From Pomphorhynchus laevis (taxonomy: Eukaryota; Acanthocephala; Palaeacanthocephala; Echinorhynchida; Pomphorhynchidae), in NCBI GenBank assembly GCA_012934845.2, contig WNNJ02002034.1:19483-83482 (forward strand): 64,000 bases of DNA. The letters run 5' to 3'. The notes under the pieces were generated by a model that was given only the letters and a program-made list of their open reading frames with translations, searched no databases and was not told where the DNA came from. Below are positions 44,546-56,390 of this stretch, in pieces (position 1 is the stretch's first letter; each line of letters begins with the position of its first letter). Made by a program: the position numbers and the translations under genes.

Positions 44546-47322
44546 TCACAGCAAATATGTCCATGACTCGTTTCTCGTCTTCTTGATTATTAATGTCTTT
44601 AATAATTTTTTGAACAAATGCAGACTCCGGGCGAAAGCAATTTCCTCAGGCAGAGAATTCCACATATTAAGTACCCTGTGCGACAGTCTCCAATATTTTA
44701 GATACCTTCCAAGTTTTGTTTTATAGACAGTTTTGCTGTGACCTCTCAAAATCGATGAACGTAATGTGATCGAACCACTCGGATAACCGTCCAACCGGTG
44801 TACAAGCGCATACATTACTATCAAGTCAAGAAACCAAAATCGTGATGACATCGGTTAAATTTTTATCAAATCTAATCGAGATGCAAAATCCACTCTCGCA
44901 TTTGAACCTAAACGAGTACCTCGCCTTAGGACTGACTCAATATCTGTCCTTTCTTGTTTGGTGACCGGGAAAGAAGCCTGAATTGAATGCTCTAAATGCG
45001 GACGAACTAACGTGTTAAACAAATTTCTAAAGACATTAGTGTTTATCTTAAGGAATGAGTTCTTTACAATATATAGTGCACAAGTAGCGCTTTTTATTGC
45101 TCTATCACTATTAAGTTTAGTTTTTAATGATGCCTGCACGATAATTCCTAAATCCCTATGATGTGATACTTTAGTGAGAAGAACATCGCCGATATGATAT
45201 GTAAAATTACTGGATTTTTTACCCATCCTCATAAGTATACACTTATCAACGTTAAGATGTAATCCAGTAGAGCGGCACCAATCATGAACTCGATCCAAGT
45301 CTGCCTGTAAAGAATTACAGTCATCAATATTTCGTATAGCAGTCCAAATTTTAAGATCATCAGCAAATGCCAAGTAAGTGCTCTCGATACGTCATAGTAA
45401 ATCGTTAAGGAACGTGATTAATAATAGGGGACCTAATGCAGAACCCTGAGAGACACCTGTCGACATACTTCTTTCTGCAGATAAAGACTCACCAACTCTT
45501 ACCTTAAACGTACACAATGAAAGAAAATTGTCAATCCAAGAGCAGATTACACGAGGAACGCCGTAGTGAATTAAGAGTGACACAAGACCTTTATGTGGAC
45601 ACGATCAAAGGCTTTCGAAAAATCTAGAAACACGACGTCGAGACAAAGTCCTGAGCTTAGTACTTCCATCCAACTCTCTCGCGGTAAGCAAGTTATATAG
45701 ATATGAACAGCCATGTATGAATCCGTGTTGAGAATCATTAACAATGCTCTTAAAGTTCAGATGCTCGAGTAGCCTTTTGGCAATAATTCGTTCTAGTAAT
45801 TTAGAGAGAACACTGGTCAAACTGATAAGGCGAAAATCTAAACAAGAAGCCGCTGTTTTAGGGATTGACACAACAATAGAAGACTTCCATAGTGCAGGAA
45901 TCCACGAATTGATCAGGCTAAATGAAAATATATGAGCTAAAACACTACTTACGGCAGGTCCAACCGCATTAATTAGGTAAGGTAAAATATCATCTGGACT
46001 AGGAGAGCCAAATCAATCAAGACCAGTGATTCGGTGCAATACTTCAGATGCATTGATTGGTTTAACGAGATTCTGAGTAATATTGTGAATGGGGTCCATT
46101 AAAAGAGTTAATATCCGAAACAATAGTCGATGGAGAATGGAAGCTGTCCGCTAGGCATTCAGCAATTTCAAACTCAGTGGAATAAACATATTCACCTGAA
46201 GTAATGAATGCTATATTAGAGGAAAGTATCCTTGAACCTTTCACATATGACCAAAAACGCTTTGGTTGATTCCCAATGCGATTTGTAATACCATCTTCAA
46301 ATGCTATTCGCTTATGTATTTTCAATCTATTGCAGAGGTTGCATACGTACTTATACCTATCTAAGTTTTCAGGATGGGTTTGAGTAATAGCCCACACGGC
46401 ATTGCGCAGTTTCAACACTGCACGAAGTTCATGATCAAACCACTGAGGGCGAGTGGAATTAATGAAAGTTCTTTGTTTCGTAGCGAACTTATCTGACAAA
46501 TTTAAGAAAACGTTATAAAGGATGGTCAGCATATCTGAAACAGTAGTAGACCTATAACTATGAGAAAAAATGTCATAGAAAGCAGCTAAGAACCAAATCA
46601 TGCCGTTGACATGAGTTGGTTCTCTACAATGTTGCACTAAAAGTAGGTCAGCAAGAAATAAATCACGAAATTGTTTTGATACGCATGAGCAGGGTTGATA
46701 CCAATTCATATTCCAATCTACATTCGGAAGGTTGAAGTCACATAAAGGACAAATCGTTGGGATGAACAAAAATTAAATAAATAATCCTTAAGCCGATATG
46801 TTATCAAAGTGAAAGATGGAGATCTATAAACAACACAAACATATAATTTCAACAATTGATGATTAACAGTAAAAGACAGACAATCATATGATCATTCAGA
46901 ATCACAAAGATATAATATATTTGATGTTAAGATATCGTGTCGAACGAATGCTACAACTCATCCACATCGCTTACCAGAAAGCGATCCGCTCTTATTAACT
47001 TATAACCTACAACATTAAACAGATTATCAGAGATGCCACTATGTAACCAAGATTCTGAAATACAGAATATATCATAATGATTATCAGCAATATGGTCGAG
47101 CAAGAAAGGAAATTTAGATGAAAGACTTCTAACGTTTAGGTAATCAATATGAAGCGACGTCTCTGATAACGTAAAGGTGTTGCTAGTTTTATCATGTACC
47201 TCAAAAAAATCAATTAAATTATCAAAATTGGAATCAGAATAAAACCCAATCTTTAGTTTGGAAGAAGCGGGGTCCAACGTACTGATGGTCGCCACTGAAC
47301 TACTTGAAAATTTCTTATGCAT
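44546..47322 (-). pseudogene. LINE C ORF2: APE endonuclease-reverse transcriptase
   Basis: EN: HIDYLNVRSLSSKFPFLLDH...IFCISESWLHSGISD (about 47,150-47,030) and CDFNLPNVDW (about 46,745; usual GDFNxPxVDW). Linker: QWFDHELRAVLKLRNAVW and KRFWSYVKGSR (about 46,440-46,230). RT: DFRLISLTSVLSKLLERIIA (about 45,840), NDSQHGFIHGCS (about 45,740), motif A region broken near 45,605, motif B GVSQGSALGPLLL (about 45,460), motif C FADDLKIW (about 45,368). Thumb: HHRDLGIIVQASLKTK, VRPHLEHSIQASFP. C-terminus: RVLNMWNSLPEEIAFARSLHLFKKLL (about 44,670). Lesions lie at about 46,950-46,770 and 45,600-45,370. Confidence 0.8.
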
Positions 47323-48236
47323 AGATTCGTCTCTACTTTGCTAATTATATCCCGTAGCTCCTCGCGAGCCTTCCTCAATTTCAAATGCTCATCAAAATTA
47401 GTGTCTCTCAGTATTCTTATAATAGAATCTTTTAAGAGGTAAGCACGATTAAGCAACATCTTAGCGTGGTCAGCAGAACTCAAGATGACCTTCAATAAGC
47501 GAGGTTTCTCTGTGGTACGCTTCCCAAGACGAATCAAACTCCGAACTTGCAGCTTCATAGCTACATTATTATCATCTTCCTTAAGAAGTATAGTAAATAC
47601 TGCACGCGCACGAGAAACGTCTTCATCAACTCTTAGTTGGGAATTGATCATACACGACTCTTCAATTCCACTCAAATAACATTCATACTTCTGTCGTAAT
47701 TCCGACTCCTTACTTTTCTTATATTAGCTGATCTGCCTGATGAATTGTCCTCGTCATCAACACTTGCATCACATGAAGTTACAGGTTTTCTCAGTTCATA
47801 ATTTAAATCCCACTATTTGGAGATTCAGTACATCAACAGATTTATCAGTAAGGAGATCATTGGTGTTCTGATTATTAGTAACATAGTCATCTATGTAGCT
47901 GCTTAAAATATTAGTTTTAATTTCGCTAGCATTATGTAAATTGTCTTGATCTGAAATGTTATTTGACACCGAATGATTTGCACTGTCCTTATTTTTTGTC
48001 AAATTTGTACTGCCTCTTCTCCGGATTCGTGTAGGGGTATATGCCAAATGGTCTTGATCCGAAGTCTCGATAGATTTGATGCAAATGTCTTCCTGTAATT
48101 CTGATAGAACCGTGTTCAAGATAGCATCATATTTGGCTGTTGATGGTTGAAAATTGTCTTCACGAGACACCATAAATTTATCAGATGATGATTGTTTTAT
48201 TTGTTTAAATAGTATGTCATCAGTGTTAGTAGACAC
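47253..48236 (-). pseudogene. LINE C ORF1
   Basis: The N-terminal part (48,236-47,796) is acidic/polar and unrecognised. The C-terminal part (47,675-47,253) has RSLIRLGKRTTEKPRLLKVILSS, LLNRAYLLKDS, and NLCIRNFQVVQW. This is the LGK...RPL..V...S..HA..LL..A..L arrangement known in CR1-type ORF1 C-terminal domains, which bind RNA. The two are in different frames. Confidence 0.65.
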
Positions 48237-48534
48237 AGTACATCGATTTTTACGATGGGGTCATGAACAAAATCCGCAGTAAAATGACATATCTTTCGAG
48301 CTCGAGTTCATTGATTTGGGAACCGTAATGTGTCCGTACGTCACAACCAACTGTATCACATGATAATCATTATGAAGTGAATGTGATACAGTGAAGGAAT
48401 ATATGAAAGTTTTAATGATTTGTGTGCGATCAAAATGATTTGTATCAAATGATACCAATCATTTAAGTGATTTAAGTTCAAATTTTAAAAATAATCAATT
48501 CTGTTGTCAAAAAATTATATATAAAGGAATTTCT

Positions 48535-49790
48535 ATCATAGTCGTTAATTAATTTTTAATTAATTGAACATATGATATCTTTAGAAAAACTTCTTATATT
48601 TACATAAAGATCTTTTAGCTTATTATCTCTTAAAAGTTGTTTCAATATTTCTAATTGTTCATTTATATGCATATCTTTTTTAATATTTTTAACTCTATTT
48701 TTCTTATTCCTTTTATCACCATGACTTCTTGGTTTGCGTTTAACTGGATTATTATAATATAGTTGTTTATTTTGTACAATACTACTTCTGCCAATTCCTT
48801 GTACCACGTCATTCAATCCTAATGGGTACATGGAATTAAACGTTTTCATCCAAAAATCTTCTTTTTCTAATAGTTTTGATTTAATATGGATATGTTTTCT
48901 TCGATAATATGTTCTAAAATAAATAATTTACAGTTTTTAATATCATGTCCTATTAATCTCATAAGTTTATGAAATATAGTTTGACTATTATGCTGTATCA
49001 ACATTTGGTCGGCTTCATCAATTATCCTCGTGTGAATTCTTTAATCCTAGATGCAGCACTGTACACTACAATCAGCGTAGGTGGACCTCTTCAGCAGTGA
49101 GCCTACGCCTACCTTTCGTGTTTCGGTCCTTTAATTATCTGCTGAAATTTTCCTCTGCTGCCTTTCTGAAAAAACAAACGATACAGTTTGTAAGGAAAAC
49201 ATGTCTACTTGTGCAAACTGTACGTTGTATCCGTCTTTTGAAACTAAAAGACGGAAATAGCACTACATTTGACGGAAACAACCGACAATCTGTCTTTTGA
49301 ATTTTCTTTGACAGGAAACCGGAATCTGTCAGGTAAAACCAACGCTGCTAGGTCCACCTACGCTGATTGTAGTGTACAGTGCTGCATCTAGGATTAAAGA
49401 ATTAACACGAGGATAATTGATGAAGCCGACTAAATGATGATACTCGCTCGTGTATGCAATTGTTCATTCAATTATGCTGTATATTATATATGTGTTGCCT
49501 AAACCTAGTTTTTATCATTTGATATTTTTTTCCTATATATTGCAATCCACATGTACATTGTATTAGATACACTACACCTGCGGTATTGCAGTTACAATTA
49601 TTATTAATATTTAACGAAAAACATTTGTTTGTCGTATTACTTACAATACAATTATTATTTATAACATCACAAACTATACAATTTTTTCTGTTACATTAAA
49701 AATATCTAAAATTAAAATCATTAGTACTTACGTATTTTTTCAATCTGGTTGAGAACATTTAACTTTCGTTAAGTCATAATTTTTAACGTT
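48535..49790 (-). mobile_element. Naiad-like PLE fragment in R1: GIY-YIG nuclease and linker
   Basis: Minus strand. A Cys cluster FLCNRKNCIVCDVI and NCNCNTAGVVYLIQCTCG (about 49,690-49,550) leads to LQYIGKKYQMIKTRFRQHIYNIQHN. The TIR element interrupts here. Coding resumes as SQTIFHKLMRLIGHDIKNCKLFILEHII (about 48,985-48,900), then EKEDFWMKTFNSMYPLGLND (about 48,860-48,800) and the basic linker (RSHGDKRNKKNR). So the nuclease precedes the linker that in copy N1 leads to CxC and RT. Truncated at 48,535. The upstream 49,800-50,000 region (somewhat GC-rich, CAAGATCTATAAAGATCTG) is probably its 5' UTR. Confidence 0.85.
48999..49471. mobile_element. TIR element (MITE-like) in the PLE nuclease, R1
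   Basis: About 473 bp flanked by an 11-bp direct repeat TTATGCTGTAT (48,988-48,998 and 49,472-49,482), a probable target-site duplication. The inverted repeats are about 80 bp: TTTGGTCGGCTTCATC...GTGTACACTACAATCAGCG on the left, and the reverse complement ending at about 49,435. The right end has about 30 bp outside the repeat, so the ends are not symmetric. The interior contains small hairpins (TCCGTCTTTT/AAAAGACGGA). The 67-codon plus frame inside is not a gene I recognise. TSD length would fit a MULE-type mover, but that is inference. Confidence 0.8.
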
Positions 49791-50000
49791 GCTTTTTCAG
49801 TGTCTCCACCTAGTTTAGTTGACTCAGACTAAACTTACAACGGGCCATCCAGCAGCTTCTGACAGGGGGCTGTCCTGCTTAAGGCGGTTGCAAGCTGGAA
49901 CAAGATCTATAAAGATCTGCCACCTTCACCCCACGTGCTACGCGACTTTGCTATTGGCCATTACCTGGTCTTTTAAACGTGATCACGTAAAGCAGTATAC

Positions 50001-50318
50001 ATTTTAAAGTGTAAACATCTTTAAATGCAAACTTCTCCCTTTTTTAAATTAATTTTTACGAACAAATAAGACGATGGAGATAATGTACATAGATGCTATC
50101 AAAAATACAATATGAATATATCAAAACTTCATAAAACTCGCTTGAAAAATAGCAAAAAGTTTTTTTTTTAATTTTTTTCAATTAAAATAATTTTTTTATA
50201 ACAATACATTTTCAGTTACCCGGAAATGGACCCTCTACATATTTTTACAAAATTGTTCATTCATTTAAGTTATAAATACTAAATCCACAATCTTCTTCCA
50301 TTTTGTATATATTATTAA
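50001..50318. other. Non-coding AT-rich DNA in R1
   Basis: AT-rich with poly-T and poly-A runs; nothing recognised. The counterpart in R2 is 56,615-56,932. Confidence 0.5.
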
Positions 50319-50432
50319 AGGAACGAAGAAGAAGAAAAAGTAAAAAATTTTTGTAATCCTGATGATGATAGCAGGAGCTATCGAAATATAGAATTTTAAT
50401 CAAATAAAGAATATTTTTTCTTCTTCGTTCCT
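50319..50432. repeat. 114-bp inverted-repeat element with hammerhead-like core (R1)
   Basis: The ends AGGAACGAAGAAGAAGAAAAA and TTTTTTCTTCTTCGTTCCT are inverted repeats. Inside, CTGATGA (50,359) is followed by a 6-bp stem GATAGC/GCTATC with loop AGGA and by GAAA (to 50,386). Such CTGATGA-stem-GAAA segments near AATAAA are seen at PLE tails. Stems I and III were not found. Confidence 0.6.
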
Positions 50433-50439
50433 ATAATAT

Positions 50440-53400
50440 ATTGATTTAAGTCTTTTATTGTGAAGTTGTCTCCCCCTTTTGAAAAAATAATAATGTAGAG
50501 ATGAATTATTGGCCTCTTAGTCTCTCGACATTGGGCTAAAATAAATAAAAACACCGAATATACATTAAAACAAAGAAAAGTACAAAATGTCTTCGCGATG
50601 GCTACCGACTCTGTAGTTTGTCAATCTTCGTCAAGCTCATCTTTGAAAGATGGGGGCAGTCAAACACGTGAAGCAAAGAATTATATGATTAAAGACAATA
50701 CATACAGATGCATGTTGATGTGCGGTTATTAAGGGGGATACGAGTGGAGAAAAATTTATCATGGTACCCATGAAGAGAAACTCTCCAAGTAAGAGGGCGT
50801 TTTGCGTTCGTGGATTTCGCCAATTGATTTGAATGAATGCAGGGGTTCGGTATATGTCTGGGTCAAGCAAAGATAATTTTACTTCAAGGTTTTCGAGATG
50901 ATAGCAGAATTCAGCTGTTCTATGAAGATGAAGGCGATTACAAAGAAACACAGAACAAGGTTGAAGCTTTGAAATCTCTGCTACATCAGTAGAAGATTTA
51001 GGAGAGACACCTATAACGCGTTTAACAAATCTCCATTGACACCTGTCGATTTGGGCGAAGTTAGACAGAGACAAATCTTCCCAGAATGCAGATAATCCAT
51101 ATTGAATTATAGGAAGAAGCATGATACGGAAGTAGCGAATAGCACCTTCGAATGAGAGTGAACCAATGTTGGAAGCATGAGAGGTTGCAATTGCAACTTT
51201 AGATGCTTTGCGGTCAAGATGAAATTGGAACGACCATATGGATGAAAGCAGAATACCTAAGTAGGTGTAGTTCTTACAGAATTATAGAGGGTGATTATTA
51301 AGTAATAGCTTGTCTGACCGGCGAATTGGCCTCCTATACGGAATTTTATAATTTTCGATTTCTCAATATTCACCTCTAATTGATTTGTTCTACAGAATGC
51401 ATCTAATGCTTTGAGAGAAAGCTGCGATTCCATGAAATCACGAAATATGATGATAAGATCATCAGCATAGAGAACTGATATGATATCTATGGAGTTTACA
51501 CGAAGACATGAAGGTCGATCCGCTAAAAAGAAGGATAATAACAGTGGGCTCAAGGAGTTACCTTGAATGACTCCGCGGTTTGCGATTAAAGGCTCAAAGA
51601 ATTGAAGGCCATCGAAGACGCAGAGTGTGTTCGGACGTAAAATTGAGCAGAGAATATGAAGGAAGCGATCATAGACGTTGGCTTGATCAGCGAGTTTATT
51701 CAGCAGAAGTTCACGGTTGATAGAGTCGAAAGCTTTCTTAAAGTCTATGAATATGGCGTAAATGGCAGATTTTCGAGCAAAGCATGATTTTACCTCATGG
51801 CGAACCATCTTGATAGTGTCAATGGTAGAGCAGCCGCGACGAAGCCAAATTGCTCTGGTAGAAGTAAGGATTCGCGCAATGACATTAATCGATTTGCGAG
51901 GATGTGTGTGAAAAACTTGTATGCATGGTTGATAAGGGTGATGCCACGATAAGAGTCGATGAAGGAGGGATCACCTTTTCCTTTATAAAGTACTTTGATG
52001 AATCCTCGCCTCCAGGATGAGGGAATTGGTTTGCCGAAAAGAATGGAATTGAACAAGAAGGTCCAGTAACCGGAGAGAAAGGAAAATGAAGATATTATGT
52101 GCTTAATACACAGATTATCTGACCCAGCGGCTTTGTTAGAAGCCATACGAAACATGGATATTTCTAGCTCTTCAGTAATAAATGGTGCATTGAGTGGATC
52201 GAAATTACCGTAAGTAAGAAGGCTCATTAGATTAGTCGAAAGGGGAGATACATGTTTGAATGACAAGTGTAGAAGGTTCTTAAAATGAACTGCCCACTTA
52301 GAGAGCGATATGCGAGAAGCGGTTTTGTTATTTGAAGACAAAAGTTTCCATGAAGATCGTTCCGCCTTGCGTAGCCGACTATTTTCTTCTAGACGAAGAC
52401 GAGCATTTCGGTAATTAGTCTTCATCTTGCAATATTGGCGACGTAGTTGACAGAATTCACTTCTTTTGGATTTTGTGCATTCTGGATCCTTAGACATAGC
52501 GATTAGTGCTGTTTGAAAAGCCTTGATCTGCGTGGGCTTACATTGAAATATGAAAGAGAGTAAAAGTTAGATCGTATAGTACAAGCAGCTAGCAGTGTAT
52601 TGCAAATTATGATGTAACTATTTTCCAAGTCACCAGAGAAACTAATAGTTATAGCGTACTTGATATCAGACTGGTTTATTAAAGAAGGCTTAATAAGTCG
52701 ACTGAAGCGAGATTGGTTCGGCTTAGGCTGAACTAGAATTAAGTGTGTGTGAAACATGCATGAAACAGGCTTATGTTTGCGAAGTAGGGGACATTCTGAA
52801 GCGAGGTCTAAATGCATTTGGCGAACTGTGGTATTAGAGAAAATAAAGTCAATGCAGCTTCTACCATTGAAAGCTTCATATGACCAACCTTCGCAGGGAG
52901 TGGATATAACCACGTTAAAAGTATCAAAGTAGTTGATCAGTTGTTGTAGTTTTTAAGATGGTGGAGAAGCGTATCTGGCGTTGAAGTCACCGACCATTGT
53001 TAATTGTGAGGTCATAGAGCATGTATTGATGAGTTGAGATAGTTCATCGATAATGTCGGAAGCTGTAAACAATAGGCTAAAATAGCATGCGACGATGGAA
53101 AGCTTGGGATTGTGAACGATGAGTGAGTTTACTGAAGTTTGATAGGTCCAGTTTGCAAATGTGGAATTTATGGCCAGTAAGATTCCGCCAGAAGGACGGC
53201 CACGATTAGCAAAAGTAGCGGGTATGTCAAATGTGTAAAAACCGTTCCGAGATAAATGGGTGGTTTAAAACTTTCAAGCAATACAATAAAGTCGTACGAT
53301 TCGAAGTAATCTGATATGCCATCATGGAGGAGATATTTAGGGCCCTCTACGTTATATATGAGGAGACGATATGGTTTATTTAGTGTTGGTAAAATGGAAA

Positions 53401-53700
53401 TAAGATGTGGGTTTGTGTCTAGTCAAATCGACTTAGGGACAGGCCTTAGTCCGGACTCATCACCAGAGTCTGCGGAATCAGGTATCATAGTTGTTATCGT
53501 AGACGAGGGAATGTCAACACCTCTGTTGTCAGAAGGTTGTGGCTTCAAGTTGGAAAAGCTGATAATTCTATTATTGCGTATCCTAAATGAGTGTGACGGA
53601 TCGGCTGTACGTCTATCGTACAATTGTTTCCGTAGCTGCCGCTGAGCGTCACGTTCGGTCATTGAGAGATCTGGACTGATGAACAAACGGTCAAAACGCG
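50440..53700 (-). mobile_element. LINE family B, copy B2 (5'-truncated in ORF1)
   Basis: Minus strand. The ORF1 end MFISPDLSMTERDAQRQLRK (53,686 on) is followed by ORF2. EN has YRLLIYNVEGPKYLLHDG (about 53,380), EGWSYEAFNGRSCIDFIFSN and RKHKPVSC. RT has MASNKAAGSDNLCIKHI (about 52,150), VLYKGKGDPSFIDSYRGITL, LLPEQFGFVAA (a frame change follows), motif A FIDFKKAFDSIN (about 51,750), motif B RGVIQGNSLSPLLLSF (about 51,570) and motif C YADDLIIIF (about 51,465). The C-terminus runs LLPIIQYGLSAFWEDLSL to 50,637. The 3' UTR is about 170 bp. About five frame breaks. Confidence 0.85.
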
Positions 53701-54116
53701 GTCAAAACACGGTCAAAACTGATGAACACACGATCAAAATTATAAAATAGGCATTTATTGTAAATTAAATAAACACAAGACTTTTAAAGTCCCCTAATGG
53801 GCAATAGTAGAACAATCCCTAACGGGTCACAATTGAAATAAAAAAATAATATCTCAAATTTGAGCATCCTTGCACGACAGTGTATCTTGAATTTTAAGAT
53901 CATATATCGTATCACCAATAAAATTTTCCATTGCAATTCCTGCAAACCTTCCAATACTCGACCTCGCATTTCGCAATGCGACTGAAGTCGACCTAGCCAT
54001 TAGAAAACCAATGTCCACTCTAAGATCTTCAATAAGTATTTAGTAATCAAGAATTTTTAAACTGGAAATTTAAATTGTAAGAATTCCAGAGGGAGTACAT
54101 CATTATTGTAATTAGC
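53701..54116. other. Non-coding flank of LINE B2
   Basis: Starts with three short CGGTCAAAAC repeats (53,690-53,735), then AT-rich sequence with no gene. Counterpart in R2: 60,300-60,732. Confidence 0.5.
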
Positions 54117-54309
54117 ATCATTATGAAGTGAATGTGATACAGTGAAGGAATATATGAAAGTTTTAATGATTTGTGTGCGATCAAAATGATTTGTATCAAA
54201 TGATACCAATCATTTAAGTGATTTAAGTTCAAATTTTATAAATAATCAATTCTGTTGTCAAAAAAATTATATATAAAGGAATTTTTAATTTAGTTTTAAC
54301 ATTTAATTA

Positions 54310-54545
54310 CAAAAAGATCACATATTAAATAAGCTCACTGAGTCTACGTATTTCATATTGCAAATTAAAAATAATGCAAAATGAAAGTTAAATAGTTAAA
54401 AAATAAAAAATTAATTAATAATAAATAATTGTTATAAGATTTTATATAATTTTATATTAAGATGAATTATAAACTGAAATTAACAATAAAAATCAATTTT
54501 TATGAATTGACTAATAGATAACAAACTATGTATCACAATAAAGAT
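54310..54545 (+). repeat. Naiad-like PLE 3' UTR copy in R2
   Basis: CTGAGTCTACGTATTTCATATTG through AATTGACTAATAGATAACAAAC to AATAAAGATTAG, closely alike to the reverse complement of the UTR after N2 (37,916-38,270). It joins the linker coding region of the PLE directly at about 54,546. A further duplicate is at 60,926-61,161 in R3. Confidence 0.8.
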
Positions 54546-56390
54546 TAGTGATCCTAATGGTGGTGGGAGTTTATACTTTATTTTAGGAATATATTTACTT
54601 AAATCCAACCCTATTATTTCTTTACTTTTAGAAATATTTAAAAGTCCGGCTATATTTATGTTATCTATACATTTATTAATGAAGTTTATGGTTAATGTAC
54701 ATTTTCTATTGTTATTATTAACATTTATTGTACGATTATAGTATTTTGTATTACAATAACTGTCTATTATATAACTTAGCGTATCATAGTCGTTAATTAA
54801 TTTTTAATTAATTGAACATATGATATCTTTAGAAAAACTTCTTATATTTACATAAAGATCTTTTAGCTTATTATCTCTTAAAAGTTGTTTCAATATTTCT
54901 AATTGTTCATTTATATGCATATCTTTTTTAATATTTTTAACTCTATTTTTCTTATTCCTTTTATCACCATGACTTCTTGGTTTGCGTTTAACTGGATTAT
55001 TATAATATAGTTGTTTATTTTGTACAATACTACTTCTGCCAATTCCTTGTACCACGTCATTCAATCCTAATGGGTACATGGAATTAAACGTTTTCATCCA
55101 AAAATCTTCTTTTTCTAATAGTTTTGATTTAATATTGATATGTTTTCTTCGATAATATGTTCTAAAATAAATAATTTACAGTTTTTAATATCATGTCCTA
55201 TTAATCTCATAAGTTTATGAAATATAGTTTGACTATTATGCTGTATCAACATTTGGTCGGCTTCATCAATTATCCTCGTGTGAATTCTTTAATCCTAGAT
55301 GCAGCACTGTACACTACAATCAGCGTAGGTGGACCTCTTCAGCAGTGAGCCTACGCCTACCTTTCGTGTTTCGGTCCTTTAATTATCTGCTGAAATTTTC
55401 CTCTGCTGCCTTTCTGTAAAAACAAACGATACAGTTTGTAAGGAAAACATTTCTACTTGTGCAAACTGTACGTTGTATCCGTCTTTTGAAACTAAAAGAC
55501 GGAAATAGCACTACATTTGACGGAAACAACCGACAATCTGTCTTTTGAATTTTCTTTGACAGGAAACCGGAATCTGTCAGGTAAAACCAACGCTGCTAGG
55601 TCCACCTACGCTGATTGTAGTGTACAGTGCTGCATCTAGGATTAAAGAATTAACACGAGGATAATTGATGAAGCCGACCAAATGATGATGCTCGTGTATG
55701 CAATTGTTCATTCAATTTACCTGGCAGATTCCGGTTTTCTGTCCAAGAAAATTCAAAAGACAGATTGTCGGTTGTTTCCGTCAACTGTAGTGCTATTTCC
55801 GTCTTTTGGTTTCAAAAGACGGATACAGTGTACAGTTTGCACAAGTGGAAATGTTTTCCTTACAAACTGTATCGTTTGTTTTTACAGAAAGGCAGCAGAG
55901 GAAAATTTCAGCAGACAATTAAAGGACCGAAACACGAAAGGTAGGTGTAGGCTCACTGCTGATAAGGTCCACCTACGCTGATTGTAGTGTACAGTGCTGC
56001 ATCTAGGATTAAAGAATTCACACGAGGATAATTGATGAAGCCGACCAAATGATGATACTCGCTCGTGTATGCAATTGTTCATTCAATTATGCTGTATATT
56101 ATATATGTGTTGCCTAAACCTAGTTTTTAACATTTGATATTTTTTCCTATATATTGCAATCCACATGTACATTGTATTAGATACACTACACCTGCGGTAT
56201 TGCAGTTACAATTATTATTAATATTTAACGAAAAACATTTGTTTGTCGTATTACTTACAATACAATTATTATTTATAACATCACAAACTATACAATTTTT
56301 TCTGTTACATAAAAAATATCTAAAATTAAAATCATTAATACTTACGTATTTTTTCAATCTGGTTGAGAACATTTAACTTTCGTTAAGTCA
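54546..56390 (-). mobile_element. Naiad-like PLE derivative in R2: GIY-YIG + linker fused to 3' UTR
   Basis: Minus strand. EN (56,372-56,127 with VVYLIQCTCGLQYIGK) is followed by the inserted TIR dimer (55,247-56,086), the EN end, linker (55,097-54,804) and further linker to LSKYIPK...PPPLG at about 54,560. There the sequence passes straight into the 3' UTR. CxC and the entire RT are missing, so this is a non-autonomous deletion derivative that kept the nuclease and both ends. Confidence 0.8.
55247..56086. mobile_element. Inverted dimer of the TIR element in R2
   Basis: About 840 bp between the same 11-bp direct repeats as in R1 (55,236-55,246 and 56,087-56,097). The left half equals the R1 element. 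Then a second interior follows in reverse orientation between about 55,720 and 55,970, closing with another inverted-repeat arm. The result is a palindrome of about 780 bp. The small reading frames inside are repeats of the element. Confidence 0.85.

Larger units (their letters stand above)
44400..48260 (-). mobile_element. LINE family C (CR1-like), near full length
   Basis: Minus strand with ORF1 (48,236-47,253), ORF2 (47,322-44,546) and a 3' UTR ending GCCTTATGGCTAAGCCTTTTGAG followed by AATAATAATAA (about 44,460-44,425). The simple-repeat tail and motif style fit the CR1/Jockey superfamily. The number of lesions is moderate (about five frame changes). It abuts the segmental duplication at 48,366. 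Confidence 0.85.
48366..54116. repeat. Segmental duplication unit R1
   Basis: Homologous to 54,117-60,732 over its whole length at very high identity. It lacks about 495 bp present in R2 (54,284-54,786 counterpart) and about 367 bp of the inverted dimer at 55,700-56,070. Contents: Naiad-like nuclease/linker part with inserted TIR element, a short IR element, and LINE B2. Confidence 0.95.

Noticed and set aside
49097-49300. 67-codon plus frame inside the TIR element
   Set aside because: The sequence forms hairpins and the R2 copy reads differently on both strands. No domain.
49819-50007. 62-codon plus frame, identical in R2 (56,433-56,621)
   Set aside because: The conservation is explained by recent duplication. 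No recognisable domain, and it lies in the probable 5' UTR of a minus-strand PLE.
53316-53645. 109-codon plus frame repeated at 59,932-60,261
   Set aside because: Antisense to LINE B EN/ORF1 end, present twice only because of the segmental duplication.
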